A DNA stretch of 11,010 bases from G039029935 sp039029935 (GCA_039029935.1 JBCCFC010000334.1:1-11010), one strand, 5' to 3'; positions 1-6,466 are shown, counted from the stretch's first letter. Notes: generated by a model not told the origin, from the sequence alone. Made by a program: numbers and translations.

Positions 1-20
1 CTTGTGCGTCTCCAGTGCAA

Positions 21-66
21 ATGGTGAATCCATATGGGTCAAAAATTGAAGAAATGGGTTCACCAT
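21..66 (+). repeat. Imperfect inverted repeat in the IS left end
   Basis: Bases 21-31 (ATGGTGAATCC) pair with 56-66 (GGGTTCACCAT) over 11 positions, with a single G-U pair and a 24-base loop. An alternative pairing, CATATGG 31-37 with CCATATG 63-69, overlaps it. The structure lies just upstream of, and partly overlaps, the putative promoter for the left-end RNA. It could be a transposase-recognised subterminal structure or the 5' hairpin of a longer bridge RNA. Confidence 0.45.
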
Positions 67-75
67 ATGTAAAAT
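46..75 (+). promoter_or_regulatory. Putative promoter for the IS left-end RNA and transposase
   Basis: A TTGAAG -35-like box at 46-51 and a TAAAAT -10-like box at 70-75 are separated by 18 bases. A start about 7 bases beyond the -10 would fall near 81-83, exactly where the foldable segment begins (stem 82-89/215-222). The boxes match consensus only moderately (4/6 and 5/6), so this is a prediction. The coincidence with the RNA fold is its main support. Confidence 0.35.
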
Positions 76-81
76 ACAAAA

Positions 82-235
82 GTTCAGACAGTTAAGGCCG
101 GTTTCACAATGATGCCAAAGAGCTCGTTTGACAGTATGGTTCTGATGATAAGTGGTTCACTCATTGGTGGCATTGCGACCCCGTTTAGGAGAGTACCAAC
201 AATCATATCATCAGGTCTGAACAACCAATTTGTAA
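82..235 (+). ncRNA. Candidate IS110 bridge RNA
   Basis: IS110-group elements encode a structured bridge RNA in the non-coding end next to the transposase start; its two loops base-pair with target and donor DNA. Here the left end has no plausible coding content before 262 but folds well by hand. GTTCAGAC 82-89 pairs perfectly with GTCTGAAC 215-222. Directly stacked on it, CTGATGATA 142-150 pairs perfectly with TATCATCAG 206-214. TACAAA 75-80 and TTTGTA 229-234 could extend the base in a longer transcript. Further pairings inside are ATGCCA 112-117 with TGGCAT 168-173 (alternative), AGTG 151-154 with CACT 158-161, and TTGGT 164-168 with ACCAA 195-199. The 5' and 3' ends of the RNA, and which loop is donor or target loop, cannot be fixed from one sequence. 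Confidence 0.6.
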
Positions 236-261
236 AAATAGATCAATATAGAGGGGACGAG

Positions 262-1641
262 ATGGGCAAGAAAAAAAAGCAGACGAAAAAAGTTGAGATG
301 GATGTTCTATCACAAATCAACCCGAATGCAGCAGGGTTGGATATAGGGTCACAGGAGACATATGCCTGCGTACCAGAGGGACGCTCGGAGGAGTCAGTGC
401 GTAGTTTTGGAACATGTACACCTGACATAAATGAGATGCGGGATTGGCTACTGGAGTGCGACATTACAACAGTCGCCTTAGAATCCACAGGGATATACTG
501 GATTGCGACCTTTGAGATTCTGGAGGCAGCAGGGATTGAGGTCTATCTCGTCAATGCTCAAGCAACCAAAAATGTATCGGGTCGAAAGACAGATGTCCTC
601 GACTGTCAATGGATACAACAACTCCATACATATGGGTTACTCCAAGCTTCCTTTCGACCGTCTGCTGACATTGGTCAGTTACGTAGTTATGTCAGACATC
701 GAGGAAACCTGATTCAACAGGTCTCTAAACAAATTCAGCTTATGCAAAAAGCACTCAACCTGATGAATCTTAAGCTCACATCGGTCATCAAGGACATTAC
801 TGGCGTGACTGGTATGCAAATCATTCGCTCTATTCTTGATGGAGAACGAGATGCACTCACGCTTGCTAAGTTTCGAGACCCACGTTGCAAGAGTACCGAA
901 GAAGAGATTGCTAAAGCTCTTGCTGGCAACTACCAAGATGAGCATCTCTTCGCCTTGAAACAAGCGGTTGAGGCATACGATTTTTATCTCAAGCAACTTG
1001 CCGATTGTGATCACCAGCTTGTGCAAGTCTATGCTGCGTTTGAACCTCAAGTTGATATTAACGAACACCCTCTGCCTGAGACAGACTCTCGAAAGCAAGG
1101 CAACCAGCCTGACTTTGATTTGCGTACCTTTCTCTATTGCATCAGTGGCGTCGACCTCACTACTATCGATGGCATTGATGTCCTGATTGCTCAAACTGTC
1201 ATCTCTGAGGTTGGCATTGACATGACCAAATGGAAATCTGACAAGCATTTTGCGTCTTGGCTCGGTACAGCCCCTAACAATAAAGAATCTGCCGGAAAAA
1301 TCATCTCTCGTCATACTAAAAAGACTAAAAATCGAGCTAACACTGCTTTACGTCTTGCTGCACAATCTGTTGCTCGTTCTCAATCTGCCCTTGGGGCTTT
1401 TTATCGCCGCATCAGAGCCAAACATGGAAAGCCTGTTGCCATCACTGCCACCGCCAACAAACTCGCTCGTATTGTCTATCGTATGCTCAAAGATAAAGTC
1501 CCCTATCGTGACCCCGGTCTTGATACCTATAATGAACAGCAGCGTTCTCGTGAGCTTGCTCGTTTAAACCGTCTTGCTCGCAAGCTTGGCGTTACCATCG
1601 TTTCCGATGAGCAAAACGATGCTGCCGAAGCTGCTATTTAG
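262..1641 (+). CDS. IS110-family transposase (DEDD N-domain, serine C-domain)
   Basis: This 459-residue protein is the recombinase of the element and would act with its bridge RNA on donor and target DNA. The N-terminal RuvC-like DEDD domain shows GLDIGS (D27), ALESTGIYW (E74) and KTDVLD (D111, D114). The C-terminal transposase_20 domain spans roughly residues 290-420: a helix-hairpin-like stretch near 300-318, then ASWLGTAPNNKESAGK with the probable nucleophilic serine S343, and the basic, Ala-rich IS110 ending. At 459 residues it is somewhat longer than many relatives; the extra length lies around 195-290. I start it at ATG 262, preceded by a GAGGGG ribosome-binding site at 251-256. The frame stays open back to about 109, but that stretch lacks family similarity and overlaps the RNA fold. 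All key residues are present and the frame is intact, so it may be active. Confidence 0.93.
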   Translation: MGKKKKQTKKVEMDVLSQINPNAAGLDIGSQETYACVPEGRSEESVRSFGTCTPDINEMRDWLLECDITTVALESTGIYWIATFEILEAAGIEVYLVNAQATKNVSGRKTDVLDCQWIQQLHTYGLLQASFRPSADIGQLRSYVRHRGNLIQQVSKQIQLMQKALNLMNLKLTSVIKDITGVTGMQIIRSILDGERDALTLAKFRDPRCKSTEEEIAKALAGNYQDEHLFALKQAVEAYDFYLKQLADCDHQLVQVYAAFEPQVDINEHPLPETDSRKQGNQPDFDLRTFLYCISGVDLTTIDGIDVLIAQTVISEVGIDMTKWKSDKHFASWLGTAPNNKESAGKIISRHTKKTKNRANTALRLAAQSVARSQSALGAFYRRIRAKHGKPVAITATANKLARIVYRMLKDKVPYRDPGLDTYNEQQRSRELARLNRLARKLGVTIVSDEQNDAAEAAI

Positions 1642-1652
1642 TACTCTTTTGC

Positions 1653-1684
1653 AGAACTTATATTGCACTGTAAGTTCTTGTTTC
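1653..1684 (+). terminator. Hairpin in the IS right end, possible transposase terminator
   Basis: AGAACTTA 1653-1660 pairs perfectly with TAAGTTCT 1671-1678 around a 10-base loop, followed by the T-rich TTGTTTCTT. It begins 12 bases after the transposase stop. The stem is AT-rich, so termination would be weak. The loop contains TTGCACTG, the exact complement of CAGTGCAA at 13-20 in the left end, so the structure may serve end recognition instead of, or as well as, termination. Confidence 0.45.
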
Positions 1685-1690
1685 TTAGGA

Positions 1691-1721
1691 GTTGATAGTT
1701 GATAGTTGATGATAGTTGATA
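1691..1721. repeat. GTTGATA heptanucleotide tandem array
   Basis: Four units in tandem: GTTGATA at 1691, GTTGATA at 1698, GTTGATGATA at 1705 (unit with a 3-base GAT insertion) and GTTGATA at 1715, then a degenerate GTTCAATC. It starts within about a dozen bases of the IS right-end hairpin. The unit is partly complementary (GTTGA/TCAAC) to the following octamer array, so the two arrays could pair as one large imperfect hairpin. Confidence 0.85.
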
Positions 1722-1734
1722 GTTCAATCTTCAG

Positions 1735-1790
1735 TTTTCAACTCTTCAACTCTTCAACCCTTCAACCTTTCAACTCTTCAACCTTTCAAC
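1735..1790. repeat. YYTTCAAC octanucleotide tandem array, seven copies
   Basis: Seven exact-length 8-bp units run without interruption: TTTTCAAC, TCTTCAAC, TCTTCAAC, CCTTCAAC, CTTTCAAC, TCTTCAAC, CTTTCAAC. Only the first two bases vary, always pyrimidines. On the other strand the unit is GTTGAARR, one base different from the GTTGCARR octamers at 7754-7777 and 10817-10839. It ends 9 bases before the ribosome-binding site of the next gene, so it lies in that gene's 5' leader. I see no convincing promoter between the IS and the gene. Confidence 0.9.
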
Positions 1791-1811
1791 TTTTCCGATA
1801 AGGAGGGATGT

Positions 1812-2774
1812 ATGTCTACGATTGATAAACGTGAATATGATGCCTTGACAACGGGTACGGCGGTGATGCGGAGGGTGGATGCAGGTGTGTTGGTGTTGAC
1901 GGATGCAGATCGGGCGGACTTTTTGCAGCGTATGACGACGAATAATATCAGTGCATTGCAGTCGGGTGAGTCTACGGTGACGGTGTTGACCAACCCTATG
2001 GCGCGTATTTTGTATGTTTTTGGTGTGGTCTGCCGTGCGGATGATTTGTTGTTGTTGCCTGATGTGGGTCAGACGGAGGCGTTGGCGCGTCATTTGCGTA
2101 GTCAAATTTTCTTTATGGACAACGTAAAGGTGGCCGATGCCAGTGCAGAGTACCAACGTGTCCGTGTGATGGGACCAACCGCAACATCAACGCTTGCCGC
2201 GATTGGGTTTACGTTGGATGATGCCGCTGAAGGTGCATGGCAGTTATCCCATGAGGTCATCGCTGTGAAACAGGATGCCTATGATGTATCCGGTGTTGAG
2301 TTGGTTGTACCCACTGCACAGGTGGATGCAGTCATTGCTCAACTAATCGAGGCTGGCGGCGTGTTCTTGAATGATGATGCCGCTTACAATGCGCGTCGGG
2401 TTGAACTGGGACGTCCACTGGTCAATCATGAAATTGGCGAACCCTACACACCGTTGGAGAGCGGGTTGGCATGGACTTGCGCCGAGAACAAAGGCTGCTA
2501 TACGGGACAGGAGATTATTGCGCGCCAGATTACCTATGACAAAGTGACCAAAACGTTGGTGGGGCTACGTAGTGACGCCATGCTATCGGTTGGGGCAAAC
2601 GTTAAAGCTGGGGGGACGCGCAGTGTTGGTGATGTGACCAGCGTGGCGTACAGTCCTGCGCTAGATGCACCGATTGCGCTGGCTGTGGTGAAACGGCCAC
2701 ACAATGAGCCAGCGACCGAAGTGACCATTGATGATGTGCCTGCCCAAGTGGTGGCGTTCCCATTTATCTCATGA
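1812..2774 (+). CDS. YgfZ/GcvT-like folate-binding protein
   Basis: A 320-residue protein of the YgfZ/GcvT (aminomethyltransferase-fold) family. E. coli YgfZ binds tetrahydrofolate and helps maintain or assemble certain iron-sulfur enzymes; this role is transferred by family only. The diagnostic motif is intact as KGCYTGQE at residues 227-234 with the conserved cysteine C229, inside ENKGCYTGQEIIARQ. The N-terminal part (DADRADFLQRMTTNNI, about 31-46) is typical of the GcvT-like fold. The start is ATG 1812, preceded by AAGGAGGG at 1800-1807. An upstream in-frame start near 1716 would translate the tandem-repeat array and is rejected. The stop overlaps the start of coaBC in ATGA (2771-2774), implying translational coupling. 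The sequence does not separate YgfZ from a divergent GcvT paralogue, but length and motif favour YgfZ. Confidence 0.85.
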   Translation: MSTIDKREYDALTTGTAVMRRVDAGVLVLTDADRADFLQRMTTNNISALQSGESTVTVLTNPMARILYVFGVVCRADDLLLLPDVGQTEALARHLRSQIFFMDNVKVADASAEYQRVRVMGPTATSTLAAIGFTLDDAAEGAWQLSHEVIAVKQDAYDVSGVELVVPTAQVDAVIAQLIEAGGVFLNDDAAYNARRVELGRPLVNHEIGEPYTPLESGLAWTCAENKGCYTGQEIIARQITYDKVTKTLVGLRSDAMLSVGANVKAGGTRSVGDVTSVAYSPALDAPIALAVVKRPHNEPATEVTIDDVPAQVVAFPFIS

Positions 2775-3979
2775 ATCCATTTAAAAACAAACGAATCGTT
2801 CTGGCGGTCTCCGGCAGCATCGCCTGTTATAAAATTGCCGACCTGGCCAGCAAACTGACGCAAGCGGGTGCGCTGGTGGACACGATTCTAACCAAGGCAG
2901 CCACCCAATTTATCACACCGCTAACCTTTCAGTCGGTGACGGGACGACGCGCCTACACAGACGATGACCTGTGGGGCAGCGAGGCGCATGTGCTACACGT
3001 CGGGCTAGGGCATGAGGCGGACCTACTGGTGATTGCGCCAGCTACGGCCAACACAATGGCAAAGCTGGCGCATGGCATCAGTGATTCACTGCTGACCGTA
3101 ACGGCCCTCGCAGCGACCTGTCCCGTGTTGATGGTACCGGCAATGGATGGCGGGATGTTTACACACCCCAGCACCCAAGCCAACGTACAGACACTTCAGG
3201 AACGTGGCACAATTTTTGTGGGTCCCGAAGAAGGTCATTTGGCATCTGGATTGGTGGCAAAGGGACGCATGAGTGAACCGCAGACCATCTTGGGGCAAAT
3301 CCGTTATACGCTCAGTCGCAGCGGTGCATTGGCTGGGCGCAAAGTTGTTGTCACTGCAGGTGGTACGCGTGAATCGCTTGACCCCGTGCGCTTTTTGACC
3401 AACCACTCATCGGGCAAACAGGGCTATGCGCTGGCACAGGCGGCGTTGGATGCAGGTGGCGAGGTCACACTGATTACAACCGTCACTGGTCTACCTGTTC
3501 CTGCTGGAGCCACCGTTGTCCCAGTCGATACAGCCATCTCCATGAAAGATGCAGTGTTGGCAGCGTGTACGGATGCAGATGTATTGATGATGGCGGCTGC
3601 GGTTGGTGATTTTCGCCCTGCTGAGGTGGCAACGCACAAAATCAAGAAGGGGGATGGTGTCCCAACAATTGAACTGGCACGGAATCCGGATATCTTGGTC
3701 GAGGTGGCGCAGCAGAAAACGCAGACAGGCACACCAAATATATCGGTGGGCTTTGCGGCGGAAACACAGGATTTGGTTGCCCAAGCACAGTCGAAACTGG
3801 AACGCAAAGGATTAGACATAATCGCTGCCAACAATGTCGCCTCCACCGATGCCGGATTTGCGGTGGATACCAATCGCATCACATTGCTACAACGTGGACA
3901 AGAGACCGAGATGCTGCCCTTGATGAGCAAGGACGAGGTGTCTGCTGAATTGGTGCGACGTGCAATCGCGATGTTATAG
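2771..3979 (+). CDS. coaBC: Bifunctional phosphopantothenoylcysteine decarboxylase / phosphopantothenate-cysteine ligase
   Basis: CoaBC makes 4'-phosphopantetheine for coenzyme A: the C-terminal CoaB half ligates cysteine to phosphopantothenate using CTP, and the N-terminal FMN-dependent CoaC half decarboxylates the product. The 402 residues match the family length. CoaC (about 1-180) shows GSIACYK (15-21), the expected catalytic histidine H76 in LHVGLG, and APATANTMAKLAHG (89-102). CoaB (about 188-402) shows TAGGTRESLDPVRFLTN (195-211), NHSSGKQGYA (211-220), AAAVGDFRP (275-283), the KIKKGDG lysines (290-296) and GFAAET (327-332). Two CoaC positions differ from E. coli Dfp: PAMN is PAMD (D126), and the active-site cysteine position is serine (S159 in LASGLVAKGRM). 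ATG 2771 overlaps the previous stop by four bases. Confidence 0.95.
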   Translation: MNPFKNKRIVLAVSGSIACYKIADLASKLTQAGALVDTILTKAATQFITPLTFQSVTGRRAYTDDDLWGSEAHVLHVGLGHEADLLVIAPATANTMAKLAHGISDSLLTVTALAATCPVLMVPAMDGGMFTHPSTQANVQTLQERGTIFVGPEEGHLASGLVAKGRMSEPQTILGQIRYTLSRSGALAGRKVVVTAGGTRESLDPVRFLTNHSSGKQGYALAQAALDAGGEVTLITTVTGLPVPAGATVVPVDTAISMKDAVLAACTDADVLMMAAAVGDFRPAEVATHKIKKGDGVPTIELARNPDILVEVAQQKTQTGTPNISVGFAAETQDLVAQAQSKLERKGLDIIAANNVASTDAGFAVDTNRITLLQRGQETEMLPLMSKDEVSAELVRRAIAML

Positions 3980-3999
3980 ATTATTTGTTCCCGCTCATT

Positions 4000-4027
4000 T
4001 TGTTAAATGGGTCAAGTTTGATATAAT
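4000..4027 (+). promoter_or_regulatory. Sigma-70-type promoter ahead of the Uma2 gene
   Basis: A perfect TATAAT -10 box at 4022-4027 lies 16 bases after TTGTTA (4000-4005, 4 of 6 consensus positions). Transcription would begin near 4034, leaving a leader of about 58 bases. The 13-mer GTTTGATATAATC (4016-4028) recurs with one change at 7969-7981. In the leader, CAAATATTTG at 4055-4064 is a perfect 10-bp palindrome that could be an operator. The segment also separates coaBC (stop 3979) from the next gene. Confidence 0.6.
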
Positions 4028-4091
4028 CAGGGGCATGAAGTGTGACGCACATAACAAATATTTGCATGATGTGTAAGGAGTGCGAGACCCA

Positions 4092-5171
4092 ATGAGTACA
4101 CAACAAGTTGCAACAGCCGATCCCACTATTAAAACACAAACCAATACCCAAAATGGCAATGGCTCTCATACAATCTATGAGAACTCTTCCGCGCCTGTTT
4201 ACTGGCAGAGTGCCAACGCAAAATCAGCGACGCAGTATCAGAATGGTTTCTTTCAAAACGGGACAGTTCCCAGAGGCTATGTCTCGTTACCCGACTTTGA
4301 GCCAGAACTGATTCCACTGCATGAACTACCAACCAAACCTTGGTGGCCTGACCAACTGCCAGACCACACCCAATTACCAGATTCGGATGATGAAATGAAA
4401 AACTTTTTTGAGCATCCACAAAGCATATTAATCACAACATCTATGCGACCACTACTGGACCATATACACCCTGACCGACGCTATCGTATTGGGCAAGATA
4501 CAGGTGTCTATTGGGAGTGGCTTCATGGGACGGATCCATTGGATGGCAAGAAAGCCCCCGATTGGTTTTATATTCCCGATGTGGATCCAACCTTGACGCG
4601 GTCGTATGTGCTATGGCAAGAGCTTGTGCCACCATTAATTGTGATCGAGTTTGTATCGGGAGATGGCCGCAACGAACGGGATAATACCTTTGGCACCGGC
4701 AAATTCTGGGTCTATGAAACGGCGATTCAGCCTCAATATTATGCGATTTATACAGAGCAAAGTGCCGATGTTGAGGTCTATGAGCATGTGAATGGACAAT
4801 ACCAGCAGATTCAGCCCAACATGCGAGGCCACTATCCGATTGCAGCAATTAATATTGAGTTAGGCATTTGGCATGGCTCTTATAGCAACTATACCACCGA
4901 TTGGTTACGCATTTGGGACGATAACGGCCATTTGTTATTATCAGCAGAGGAACGCGCTGAACAAGAGGCGCAGCGTGCTCAACAGGAGGCGCAGCGCGCT
5001 GAACAAGAGGCGCAGCGTGCTCAACAGGAGGCGCAGCGCGCTGAACAAGAGGCGCAGCGCGCTCAACAGGAGGCGCAGCGCGCAAATGAGGAACGTCAGG
5101 CGCGAGAATCTGCTGAAGATGAGAATGTACGTCTACGGGCGTTGCTAGAACAACATGGCTTGCTGCCATAA
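4092..5171 (+). CDS. Uma2 (DUF820) family protein, PD-(D/E)XK nuclease-like, with coiled-coil tail
   Basis: A 359-residue protein of the Uma2/DUF820 family, common in multicellular cyanobacteria and Chloroflexota and predicted to have a restriction-endonuclease-like fold; its function is unknown. The core spans about residues 115-260: APDWFYIPDV (D157), PPLIVIEFVSGDGRNERD (E186, D197) and GKFWVYE (K204), the usual order of the predicted active-site region. The first 110 residues are Asn/Gln/Thr/Pro-rich and less conserved. After about residue 285 the chain is a long amphipathic coiled coil of seven-residue units (AEQEAQR/AQQEAQR), ending in LRALLEQHGLLP as in many relatives. The start ATG 4092 follows AAGGAG at 4075-4080; an in-frame GTG at 4080 overlaps that site and is less likely. 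The GHMP kinase gene follows after 20 bases and is probably co-transcribed. Confidence 0.82.
   Translation: MSTQQVATADPTIKTQTNTQNGNGSHTIYENSSAPVYWQSANAKSATQYQNGFFQNGTVPRGYVSLPDFEPELIPLHELPTKPWWPDQLPDHTQLPDSDDEMKNFFEHPQSILITTSMRPLLDHIHPDRRYRIGQDTGVYWEWLHGTDPLDGKKAPDWFYIPDVDPTLTRSYVLWQELVPPLIVIEFVSGDGRNERDNTFGTGKFWVYETAIQPQYYAIYTEQSADVEVYEHVNGQYQQIQPNMRGHYPIAAINIELGIWHGSYSNYTTDWLRIWDDNGHLLLSAEERAEQEAQRAQQEAQRAEQEAQRAQQEAQRAEQEAQRAQQEAQRANEERQARESAEDENVRLRALLEQHGLLP
4956..5081 (+). repeat. Six 21-bp in-frame repeats (three 42-bp A/B pairs) in the Uma2 gene
   Basis: Six 21-bp units start at 4956, 4977, 4998, 5019, 5040 and 5061. Two types alternate strictly: A begins GCTGAACAAGAGGCGCAGCG and B begins GCTCAACAGGAGGCGCAGCG, so the true period is 42 bp. 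Copies are identical apart from one T/C at the unit end. Each unit encodes one heptad (AEQEAQR or AQQEAQR). Near-identity at silent positions points to recent expansion, and copy changes would lengthen the coiled coil without shifting the frame. Confidence 0.95.
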
Positions 5172-5191
5172 AATCTATTTTTATTATTTCT

Positions 5192-6460
5192 ATGCTCATA
5201 AAAAATCGAGAAACATTGTTACATTATCCAAGATCAGAAGAAGCGCGTATTGCCGAGTTAATCGGGCGGCTCCAAGAAGTCTATCACGTCAATACCAATG
5301 ATATACAAATCGTGCGCGCCCCTCTGCGTATCTGCCCACTTGGCGCACACATCGACCACCAACTCGGCTGTGTCACAGGAATGACCATCAACCAATCATT
5401 GCTGATGGCATTTGTGCCAACGGATGATCATACTGTGCGCATTCAGAGCCTGAACTTTGCGGGTGAGATTTCATTTCATCTGGACCAAATCCCAGCGTAT
5501 CAGTACGGTGATTGGGGCAATTATGTGCGTGGCGCGGCACTCGCACTCCAAAGCGAATATCCGCTAGAACGAGGTCTTATCGGTGTGATTGGTGGCGATG
5601 CCCCAGCGGGTTCTGGTGGGCTAAGTTCATCCGCCGCAACCACTGTCTCCTATCTGATGGCTCTACAAGCGGTCAACCAACTAGAGGTTTCACCACGCCA
5701 AAATATCGACTTTTCATCCAAAACTGAGCGGGGTTACATCGGCCTCAATAATGGCATTTTGGACCAAACTTCGGTGTTGTTTGGCAAAGAGCATCACCTC
5801 ACCTATATTGACTGCCAAGATACCCTGATTGAGCAGTTACCGGATGCCTCAAGCCAAAATGAGCAGACGGATGACTTTGGCATTCTTATCATTAACTCCG
5901 GTGTGACAGATGTCCTTGTCGGCACAGGATACAACAACCGTGTCAGCGAATGTCGAGAAGCTGCGCGTCTGCTGCTTGATTATGCAGGTGAGAACAGCGT
6001 TGCGGAGGAGCAAATCCTCCTCAGACATGTGTCACCAGCAATTTTTGAAAGCGAAGGCCATCGTCTCCCTGATGTCATCCGTCGTCGTGCTACCCACTAT
6101 TTTGGTGAGATGGCACGTGTACAAGCGGGTCGAGAGGCTTGGTGCAAGGGTGACATTCAACGGTTTGGCGAACTGGTCACAGCATCAGGCTATAGCTCGG
6201 TCCACTATTATGAGTGTGGCTGTCCGCAGTTGATTACGCTTTATGAACTGCTGTCGAACACGCCGGGTGTCTATGGTACACGTTTTAGCGGCGCAGGCTT
6301 TCGCGGCAACTATCTGGCGTTGATTGCCCCTGATGCACGTGATGAGATCGCTGACATTGTACACAATCACTACCCACAAGCTCATCCAGAAATCGCCGAA
6401 TTGTATGGCCTGTATTATTGTGAACAGGCGGGTCCTGCAATGGTGCTTGACGCATTTTAA
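5192..6460 (+). CDS. GHMP kinase, galacturonokinase-like
   Basis: A 422-residue sugar kinase of the GHMP superfamily, expected to phosphorylate the anomeric hydroxyl of a sugar with ATP in the cytoplasm. Motif 1 reads RICPLGAHIDHQ (46-57) instead of the galactokinase GRVNLIGEHTDY. Motif 2, the ATP loop, is PAGSGGLSSSAA (138-149). The catalytic aspartate is D191 in NGILDQ, and motif 3 is TRFSGAGFRG (363-372). The form RICPLGAHIDHQ with NGILDQ, GYNNRVSECREAA and PGVYGTRFSGAGFRG matches what I recall of plant galacturonic acid kinase (GalAK) closely along the whole length, so D-galacturonate is the likelier substrate; this is inference. ATG 5192 has no visible Shine-Dalgarno sequence and lies 20 bases after the Uma2 stop. 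No downstream pathway gene is adjacent. Confidence 0.82.
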   Translation: MLIKNRETLLHYPRSEEARIAELIGRLQEVYHVNTNDIQIVRAPLRICPLGAHIDHQLGCVTGMTINQSLLMAFVPTDDHTVRIQSLNFAGEISFHLDQIPAYQYGDWGNYVRGAALALQSEYPLERGLIGVIGGDAPAGSGGLSSSAATTVSYLMALQAVNQLEVSPRQNIDFSSKTERGYIGLNNGILDQTSVLFGKEHHLTYIDCQDTLIEQLPDASSQNEQTDDFGILIINSGVTDVLVGTGYNNRVSECREAARLLLDYAGENSVAEEQILLRHVSPAIFESEGHRLPDVIRRRATHYFGEMARVQAGREAWCKGDIQRFGELVTASGYSSVHYYECGCPQLITLYELLSNTPGVYGTRFSGAGFRGNYLALIAPDARDEIADIVHNHYPQAHPEIAELYGLYYCEQAGPAMVLDAF

Positions 6461-6466
6461 ATATCA

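Larger units (their letters stand above)
1..1690 (+). mobile_element. IS110-family insertion sequence (IS110 group)
   Basis: The segment carries a DEDD-type IS110 transposase with about 260 non-coding bases before it and only about 50 after it. That arrangement is typical of the IS110 group rather than the IS1111 group, whose long non-coding end lies downstream. No long terminal inverted repeats are visible, as expected. A perfect 8-base inverted pair, CAGTGCAA at 13-20 and TTGCACTG at 1663-1670, may mark the two subterminal regions. The exact ends are uncertain. The right end should lie between the hairpin at 1653-1678 and the GTTGATA array starting at 1691; the left end may lie at or beyond base 1. 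IS110 elements transpose through a circular intermediate using a bridge RNA made from the non-coding end. Confidence 0.8.

Noticed and set aside
109..261. N-terminal extension of the transposase frame
   Set aside because: The frame is open but the peptide has no IS110 features; a ribosome-binding site precedes ATG 262, and the DNA folds as a candidate bridge RNA.
679..1314. Long antisense reading frame inside the transposase gene
   Set aside because: It lies opposite a clear transposase coding frame, has no recognisable motifs and no ribosome-binding site, so it is a shadow.
185..1691. TTAGGAG shared by the RNA region (185-191) and the IS right edge (1685-1691) as a donor guide
   Set aside because: A 7-base match among regions of this size is expected by chance with fair probability, and no matching partner guide for the left end was found.
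143..1714. TGATGATA shared by the RNA helix (143-150) and the flanking repeat (1707-1714) as a target guide
   Set aside because: The RNA copy lies in a fully paired stem rather than a loop, and the flank is low complexity, so chance is likely.
1716..1811. Upstream start for the YgfZ-like protein
   Set aside because: It would translate the 8-bp repeat array, has no ribosome-binding site, and ATG 1812 follows a strong AAGGAGGG.
3424..3930. 168-codon antisense frame inside coaBC
   Set aside because: Low-complexity Ser/Ala/Thr composition opposite conserved CoaB motifs; a shadow of the real gene.
4956..5081. CRISPR-like or direct repeat array
   Set aside because: The 21-bp units are contiguous without spacers and encode in-frame heptads of a coiled coil.
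5192..6460. Plain galactokinase (galK) call
   Set aside because: The sugar-binding motif is CPLGAHIDHQ rather than GEHTDY and the rest resembles plant galacturonokinase, so galK would be misleading.
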